64,000 bases of DNA, taken from assembly GCF_050003625.1 (NCBI RefSeq), contig NC_134401.1, positions 69,048,537-69,112,536 on the forward strand, given 5' to 3'. Shown in pieces: positions 58,460 through 64,000 of the stretch (positions are counted from its first letter, which is position 1; each line of letters opens with the position of its first letter). Source of the stretch: Haematobia irritans. Its lineage: Eukaryota > Arthropoda > Insecta > Diptera > Muscidae. The notes under the pieces are model-generated. The model was not told the DNA's origin and searched no databases. It worked only from the letters and a program-made list of their open reading frames with translations. The position numbers were made by a program, and so were the translations under genes.

Positions 58460-58927
58460 GTTGACACATCACACACGCCAACCCAACCTGCTGATCAAGC
58501 GTGCGCGACGCCAGTCGACACCGAGCAACGAACCAGACATGTTTACACGGTCAAATAACGCATATTGAACATTTAGCACCTTTTCCAGATAAATACATAT
58601 TGTAAACTTAGCAATTCTATAATACAAACTTAGCTATAAGAATATGGACTAAAAAGAAAGTTATAATAAGAGAGATCACTTAACGTATCTCGCGCATCCT
58701 TGTAGCAACAGATGTGTCTGTATTAAGGCAATATTTACCTGTCGTATTAAATGCTATTATAGAGTAGTACATAATATGTTCGTCACATTGTTTTAGTTGG
58801 TAACTGTTAACACGATTGAAAAAGAGTTCGAAATACGATTGTTAGATCTGTTAACACTCCGATATACGATCATAATCATAATACACTCATTATTGTTTTC
58901 TATTTTTTATTATATTATATTTTTTAG
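58460..58927. other. Errantivirus 3' end and intron before the ankyrin exon
   Basis: Includes the second copy of the 52-bp env duplication and a purine tract at 58651-58658 with a candidate LTR start. It closes with a polypyrimidine/AT tract and acceptor TTTTTTAG at 58927. The retroelement therefore seems to lie in or beside an intron of the next gene. Confidence 0.4.
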
Positions 58928-59434
58928 TACGGTGACTCACCCCTTCATACTGCATGCCGATATGGACACGTCGCCGTTGCGAGAATATTAATTTCTGCAT
59001 TTTGCGACAAAAATGTACAGAATAACAATGGAGATACCGCTCTACATATTACATGTGCGATGGGAAGGAGGAAATTAACAACAATTTTGTTGAAATGCAA
59101 TTGCAAAACTGGCATTAGAAATCTTCAAGGCGATACCCCACTCGATATAGTAAAACGCAAATGCTTTGTTGAGCTCGAAATAATGATATTGTCTATGAAG
59201 AAACATTACGGCATTCGATGCAATTCTTTTTTCAAAGACAATATATTTTCTCCATATGGTTGTAACTCCATATTTGACGCGCGATATATTCCTTTATCAA
59301 ACGTAGAATTACTATCCAAAAGTAAACTTCGAGACGGGGAACAATTTTTTTTCGATCTCGCTGGAAATATTCAAAAAGGTAAAAAATGTGTTAATGACAG
59401 ATGTTATTGTAATCCTATAACAAATCATATTTAA
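58928..59434 (+). CDS. Ankyrin-repeat protein, 3'-terminal exon
   Basis: An open frame starts right after an acceptor at 58927 and continues to TAA at 59432-59434, 168 codons. Two and a half ankyrin repeats are clear: GDSPLHTACRYGHVAVARIL, GDTALHITCAMGRRKLTTIL, then GDTPLDIVKRK. A C-terminal region with GEQFFFDLAGNIQKG and CYCNP follows. It resembles, from memory, insect ankyrin proteins of the ANKRD6/diego type, though it ends sooner than I expect. Ankyrin repeats mediate protein contacts. The upstream exons are not in the 17 kb before it, where the errantivirus lies, or are beyond it. A truncated paralogue or pseudogene is possible. Confidence 0.6.
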   Translation, partial: YGDSPLHTACRYGHVAVARILISAFCDKNVQNNNGDTALHITCAMGRRKLTTILLKCNCKTGIRNLQGDTPLDIVKRKCFVELEIMILSMKKHYGIRCNSFFKDNIFSPYGCNSIFDARYIPLSNVELLSKSKLRDGEQFFFDLAGNIQKGKKCVNDRCYCNPITNHI

Positions 59435-59699
59435 TGAAATGAGTTTATAGGCATATTAAATAATTAATAAGTACTTTATATATTTAATATATATTTATGT
59501 AAATGTGTAATTTAATTTAGTATGCTTGTTTTTGTTATTGAATGTGCTCAGTTTTATATCATCATCGCAATATTATGTTTTATATTGAAGTTGTACTTTT
59601 ATGATCATAAAATATATAATTTATACAATATATTTAATTTTAATTATACAATATTTATATAATTTGAATGGGGCGAAGATAGATCATGTACCAAGAAAT

Positions 59700-60031
59700 A
59701 CTATTGAGTCAAAAAAAAAAAAAATAAGACTGTATGTTCAAAATAAATATCTTTTGAACGTGAATGCGATAACGGCGACAATAAAAGTATCTTAGAATTG
59801 GTCCCTATCATTAGATAGAGATTAGATACGCATTTGTTTACTTAGGATGGCCATAAAATCATTGTACTAGCTGAGCGCATGTGTGTGGGATCTTAATGTA
59901 ACAAAATAGATAAGAGATAGGCAGTTTAGTTTGTAAGTGTATATAAGGAAGAATATTTTTGTAAATAAATTAGTATCAAAAGTGTACTCGTCTTGTTTGG
60001 TAATTAACACAACATTTGGTCCTTCGAAGCG
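59700..60031 (+). mobile_element. Probable BEL/Pao LTR end with primer-binding region
   Basis: GTATATAAGGA (TATA-like, 59939), GTAAATAAAT (59961) and an end in AACACAACA at 60013 are followed by TTTGGTCCTTCGAAGCGG. That phrase resembles the sequence right after the 5' LTR in BEL/Pao elements as I recall. The left border is not fixed and no gag follows, so it is a solo or truncated remnant. 59435-59700 is the AT-rich 3' flank of the ankyrin exon. Confidence 0.45.
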
Positions 60032-60059
60032 GATAATTGGTTAATATAAAACTGAGTTT

Positions 60060-61774
60060 TATTTTATTTATTTATTGATGGATTTCGTAAAGCTAGTATA
60101 CCAAGATCTTAAATCTTATAATTGAAAGTACCAGCTTATCATATTTCAAATGTTATATGTAGCAAACAAAATAAAAATTATAAATTATATTAAAACATAT
60201 TAACATAATATAATAAAAAAGTGTGTAAAATATGTAAAAATTAAAATTTTTAATTAAAAACAATATGTATTATTTTCAGTTTATTTAGTTTATCGACCTT
60301 TTCCCTTAATTATTAGCTTTTGTTTTTTAATGGGCTTTCAAAGTCACTTTAAAATGCGAATTAAGCAAGAATTGAATCATTCCATTATTTCCATCCAACG
60401 TTTCGCTGGGATTATTTCGAGCCTCATCAGGGATGATTTATTTATTGGAACGAATACAGTTGTAAAAGTGGTGAGGTTCTTTACTGTAAATTATTTTATG
60501 TAGTTGTGTCAAGCATTTCACTTTCAAAAGGTTATCGAACGTAACGTAACGGTCTCGGCGACCTTTGTTGAAAACATATCGTGCAATATCGTTGTATGCT
60601 ACTTTTAATTCATGTGAATCTGAGTAGTCGCAGCTTGCAAATAATTCACAACCATACAATAGACTTGGTATCAAGTACGATTTAGCCAATAGAATGCGAA
60701 TTGATATTGGCGTATTTGTCCGAACAGCCCATAAATTACGCAGCATTCCATGAAGTTTACCAACGGCACATGTTATATGATCTGTCCATGATAGTTTCGA
60801 ATTAAATAGTATACCAAGATTCATATGGGGCTCAACATATTCAATTGCAGTTTTGTCAATGTAGAGTCTGTTACGGATCACACTGTTTCCAATAGTTTTA
60901 TTTCTGGATATGGCAAGATATTTTGTTTTTGATGAATTTAGTTGCAATCCATTATGTTGGGCCCAATTTTGGATTCTGTTCTTTGTATGCATGTATCGAT
61001 ATCAGACAACCTCATACTGGAGTATACTTGTACATCGTCTGCATACATGTGTATGTTACAAGTAAGTGGGACATCAGCCAAATCATTGATGTACATGCTA
61101 AAAAGGGTTGGTCCAAGGATGGATCCTTGAGGAACATATGTCCATATGTCCTTAGAATTCGAATTCATATTGTTTATAACTACGATTTGTGAGCGGGATC
61201 TTAGATATGAAGAGATGAAATTACAAGCAGTTTTGGAAAAGTAGAAAAAATGGTGAAGTTTAGATAGCAATATGTTGTGATTTACCGTATCAAATGCCCT
61301 GCTGTGGTCAAGAAGCACTAAATACGTTATCATGTTGTCATCGAGCCGTTCCCGTATGTTTTCAACAACTTCGGTAAGAGCTGTGATGCAATTTCTTCTC
61401 TTCCTAAATCCAGATTGATATTCGCTTAATAAATTATGATCTACCAAATATTGAGATATCGGCTGGTTCATTATACGTTCCAAAACTTTTGATAGGAAAG
61501 GTAGGATGGCAATTGGTCGATAATCGTTATTAGATTTTAGAATTGGAATCATTTTTGCGATTTTCCAAAATTTAGGAAACGTGGATTTGGTTAGACAAGT
61601 ATTGAAAATATGTGTAAAATAAGACAGAAGCTTCGGCAATAAGAGTTTTATGAATTTTGGACTAATTTCATCAGTACCAGTTGCATTTGATTTAATTGCT
61701 TGGAAACTCTTCAATACATCGTACGAATCGACACAATGGAAGGAAAAACTATAATCTGGTGGCGCTATACTCAT
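60060..61774 (-). mobile_element. LINE fragment (Jockey/CR1-type), 5'-truncated
   Basis: Holds the C-terminal half of a reverse transcriptase and a 3' UTR with CCTGATGAGGCTCG and AGCGAAACGTTGGATGG. The 3' border is unclear within AT-rich sequence from 60060 to 60300. Different from the LINE at 3020-4353. Confidence 0.7.
60438..61774 (-). pseudogene. Reverse transcriptase of a Jockey/CR1-type LINE, one frameshift
   Basis: Frame 61774-60938 holds RT fingers and palm: NDYRPIAILPFLSKVLERIM, GFRKRRNCITAL, LLDHSRAFDTVNH, VPQGSILGPTLF and the catalytic YADD near 61032-61043. Frame 60992-60438 continues with NWAQHNGLQLNSSKTKYLA and the thumb, so a frameshift lies around 60950-60990. The LDHSRAFD block has His-Ser where most relatives have a different pair. 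No endonuclease. Confidence 0.82.
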
Positions 61775-61850
61775 CCCACAGGTCGAAAACCTATGTTGTT
61801 AGCACCTATATTACCTGTTTATTTTCATAATTCATTATGATTGTAAATAT
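61775..61850. repeat. Fragment shared with 44217-44283
   Basis: TCGAAAACCTATGTTGTTAG and the following 45 bases recur almost unchanged at 44217-44283. The Gypsy LTR has inserted next to it. Confidence 0.7.
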
Positions 61851-62457
61851 TGTTACGTTTTTATATTTAGGCGTTTTTAATTACCCGACAATTAAAACAC
61901 AGTTCTTTTAAATAACGACAATCTACAATTTATTTACTATGACTTCACACTTTACAATTCGTTCACACTGAAGTTATTCGTTTGACGCTTTAATTAAGAC
62001 TGACTCGTTAGCAGCATGCGAGCGCTTTTATATATGACGGTGTGGCAATACGAGAACATTCTGGTAGCACTACAATATTCTGGCAACGCCAGAACATTCT
62101 TAGACAATGCTAGAAGGATCTACGACCATTAAGATGTTCATCTGGTGGCTGCCAAACACATACACACTCACATAGATATATGCTCGCATTACTACAACAA
62201 CAACAATAATGACAATAGACAATAATGAAATGAGAATGCAGAATAACAAAGCAAAGGGGTTGCTATTCTATGAGAGAGTAAGAACTAACATTTCGGTAAG
62301 CAAACAAAAGAACATAAACGAAATTCAGGAAAATACTAGGAAATGAATAGATGATTCCAACAAGTGATAGCGAAATTTTATCGTTACAATTTGAATTTTT
62401 AAATTAACGGAAACTAATTTAAATAAACTTATATCTATAATTATCAAATTCGTAACA
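61851..62457 (-). mobile_element. Ty3/Gypsy element 3' LTR, 607 bp
   Basis: Bounded by TGTTACG at 61851 and CGTAACA at 62457, an inverted TG...CA-type border. On the minus strand it directly follows a polypurine tract and the pol gene, so it is the 3' LTR. The element continues past the right edge of the window. Confidence 0.85.
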
Positions 62458-62473
62458 CTGCCTCCCGCTTAAG
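62458..62473 (-). promoter_or_regulatory. Polypurine tract before the 3' LTR
   Basis: Minus strand TTAAGCGGGAGGCAG sits immediately before the LTR start TGTTACG. This is the position and composition expected for the primer of plus-strand DNA synthesis. Confidence 0.8.
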
Positions 62474-64000
62474 CCTGTTCGTCCCGAACAGGCACAGAAC
62501 CTGTTCCGTAAGGAGCCAATCGTTCCAGATGTACAACTTTCATCTTTGATCGAGGGCTGTCGTCCTTCTGAATCCGGTATACAACATCATTGATCTTCTT
62601 GATGACTTTGTATGGGCCTTCCCACTGTGTTTGCAGTTTAGGACACAATCCTTTCTTTCGTTGCGGGTTAAATAGCAGAACCAATTCTTCTTCCTGGAAG
62701 CCCTCAGTATTTACAGCACGATCGTATCTCGCCTTCATTCTGTTGCTGACCATTTTTATTTTGTTGCGCACTGATTCGTGAACTTCACCGAAAGTGTTTG
62801 GGATGTCGTTTCTGTTTTCTTCCATGGCGAGCTCATTAGGTTTAGCGCCGAATATCAGATCTCCAGGCAACTTCAACTCAGTTCCGAATAGAACATTGGC
62901 CGGTGTTCGAGAGGTGGAATCATGAATGGCAGATCTATAGGACAGCAAAAATTTGGTATATGCTCGTCCCAGTCCTTCTGGCCGTTGTCCACCATTTTTC
63001 GAAGATGTTCCTCCAGGGTGCGATTAAACCTTTCTACCATGCCATCGGATTGTGGATGTAATGGCGTAGTCCTCGTTTTCTTGATACCAAGAGATTCACA
63101 CATCTCTTTGAATATGGCCGATTCAAAATTTCTTCCCTGGTCTGAGTGAATCTCGGACGGCACACCGTAGCGACATATCCAGTTTTTGTTGACCACATCC
63201 ACAATCGTTTTTGCCTCTTGGTTTGGAATTGCATACACCTCCGGCCATTTGCTGAAGTAATCCATGACCACAAGGACATAACGGTTTCCAGAATCACTTA
63301 CTGGGAAAGGGCCTGCCACGTCCATTGCTATTCTTTCAAACGGGGCTCCAGGTCTATATTCTTGCATAGGACCTCGACTTTTCCTTGTTGGACCTTTCGC
63401 CTTCATGCACTTCTCGCAATTGGCTACCCATTCAGCAATTGATTTCTGGCATCCAACCCAGTAGAGTCGTTGCTTCACTTTCTCGGCGGTTTTTGTTATT
63501 CCCAGATGACCTCCACTGGGACCATTGTGGAACTCCGCCAAAACGTCTCTTATTTTGGAATCTGGAACGATGATCAAATTTCGGCTGCTCTTGCCATCTT
63601 CGCTTTCCCATTTACGTTGCAGGGATCCATTGACTAGAACTAAACTATCCCATCCCATTGAGCCCAGTATGATTTCATAAGTGGACTTTCGGCTGCGATG
63701 TCTTTCTTACTGGGCTTCTCGTTCTCTTCCTTTGCCGAAATAATTTTGTTCAAAATGGGATCTTTACCCTGTTCTGTTGGCCAGTCCACTCCAGATTCGA
63801 TGTGTAACAGCCGAATATCAACAATCTCCTCCTTATGTTCAGCTTTCGAGCAGTGCTTGCATTCTATACTGCAAGGTCGACGTGACAAAGCGTCAGCGTT
63901 ACCGTGTTTTCCACCTTTTCTATGCTCGATACTGAAATCATAGCTTTGGAGCCTCTCGATCCAACGTGCCAGTTGAGCTTCCGGATTCTTGAATTGAAGC
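62469..64000 (-). pseudogene. Ty3/Gypsy pol: end of RNase H and integrase, two frameshifts
   Basis: From the right edge: the RNase H end (EHRKGGKHGNADALSRRPC, near 63920-63870), a linker, the integrase HHCC zinc site (GGHLGITKT, CEKCMKAKG), core Asp in IAMDVAGPF (near 63325), Asp in EIHSDQGRNF (near 63145), Glu in SDGMVERFNRT (near 63035), and a C-terminal GPY/F-like part (QTQWEGPYKV). The stop is at 62469. Two breaks: GGGAT is duplicated in tandem near 63650, shifting the frame, and one extra base near 62955 shifts it again. Otherwise well preserved, so insertion is recent. Integrase joins the cDNA to host DNA in the nucleus. RT and gag lie beyond the window. Confidence 0.88.

Larger units (their letters stand above)
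41440..58800 (+). mobile_element. Errantivirus (gypsy-group, env-carrying) relic, split by nested insertions
   Basis: Pieces of reverse transcriptase, RNase H, integrase and envelope appear in the right order on the plus strand: 41490-42375, 44735-45960, 45961-46099, 51248-51535, 55439-55811 and 57757-58456. They are separated by independently bounded insertions. Gag, the protease end of pol and the 5' LTR are not found. A possible 3' LTR start (AGTTATAATAAGAG at 58659 after the purine tract AAAAAGAA) would suit this group but is unproven. Every coding piece has stops or frameshifts, so the element is dead. Confidence 0.8.

Overview
This is a transposon-dense, AT-rich stretch of an insect genome. 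The repeat content (a LOA-type LINE with its partner SINE, an errantivirus, PIF/Harbinger, piggyBac-like, hAT-like and mariner relics, a Helentron-like element, a repeat of TTTATTTCTATAGAAAA type) and the compact introns point to a fly, most likely a calyptrate muscoid (house fly, stable fly or horn fly group). The species is an inference and cannot be read from the sequence. No bacterial features, CRISPR array or operon are present.

Layout. 1-6195: degraded LOA-type LINE (copy A, minus strand) carrying a piggyBac-like MITE and an antisense Jockey/CR1-type LINE fragment. 6790-10759: a PIF/Harbinger transposon with TIRs, a TAA target duplication, a broken DDE transposase and an intact-looking three-exon Myb/SANT-like gene, itself invaded by two MITEs. 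11165-11778: foldback MITE. 11824-16582: LOA-type LINE copy B (plus strand), with intact ORF1 and an ORF2 broken by one missing base; its 3' end is replaced by a 157-bp satellite and about 750 bp of (TA)n. 17878-28950: no convincing gene; MITEs, a Helentron-like element with internal subrepeats, tandem repeats. 28960-34056: a spliced minus-strand gene encoding a large protein with an N-terminal higher-order repeat, two zinc-finger-like motifs, a tyrosine-recombinase domain and a SANT-like C-terminus. This is the most interesting locus in the window. 35068-35167: assembly gap, followed by a duplicated 416-bp segment and a second (TA)n array.

38341-58930: the remains of an env-carrying errantivirus (pol and env pieces) split by a series of nested insertions: an unassigned DNA transposon, MITEs, a tRNA-derived SINE that contains LOA LINE copy C, a mariner, two copies of a CCCAATAAACACA-ended element and a hAT-like MITE containing another SINE. 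58928-59434: the 3' exon of an ankyrin-repeat gene. 59700-60031: a probable BEL/Pao LTR. 60300-61774: another LINE fragment. 61851-64000: a Ty3/Gypsy element on the minus strand (3' LTR, polypurine tract, integrase, end of RNase H).

Together the elements give a relative chronology. The errantivirus is oldest. The SINE entered its env region, the LINE entered the SINE, and SINE and LINE share their 3' tail, ending in TTAGG repeats, as expected if the LINE machinery mobilises the SINE.
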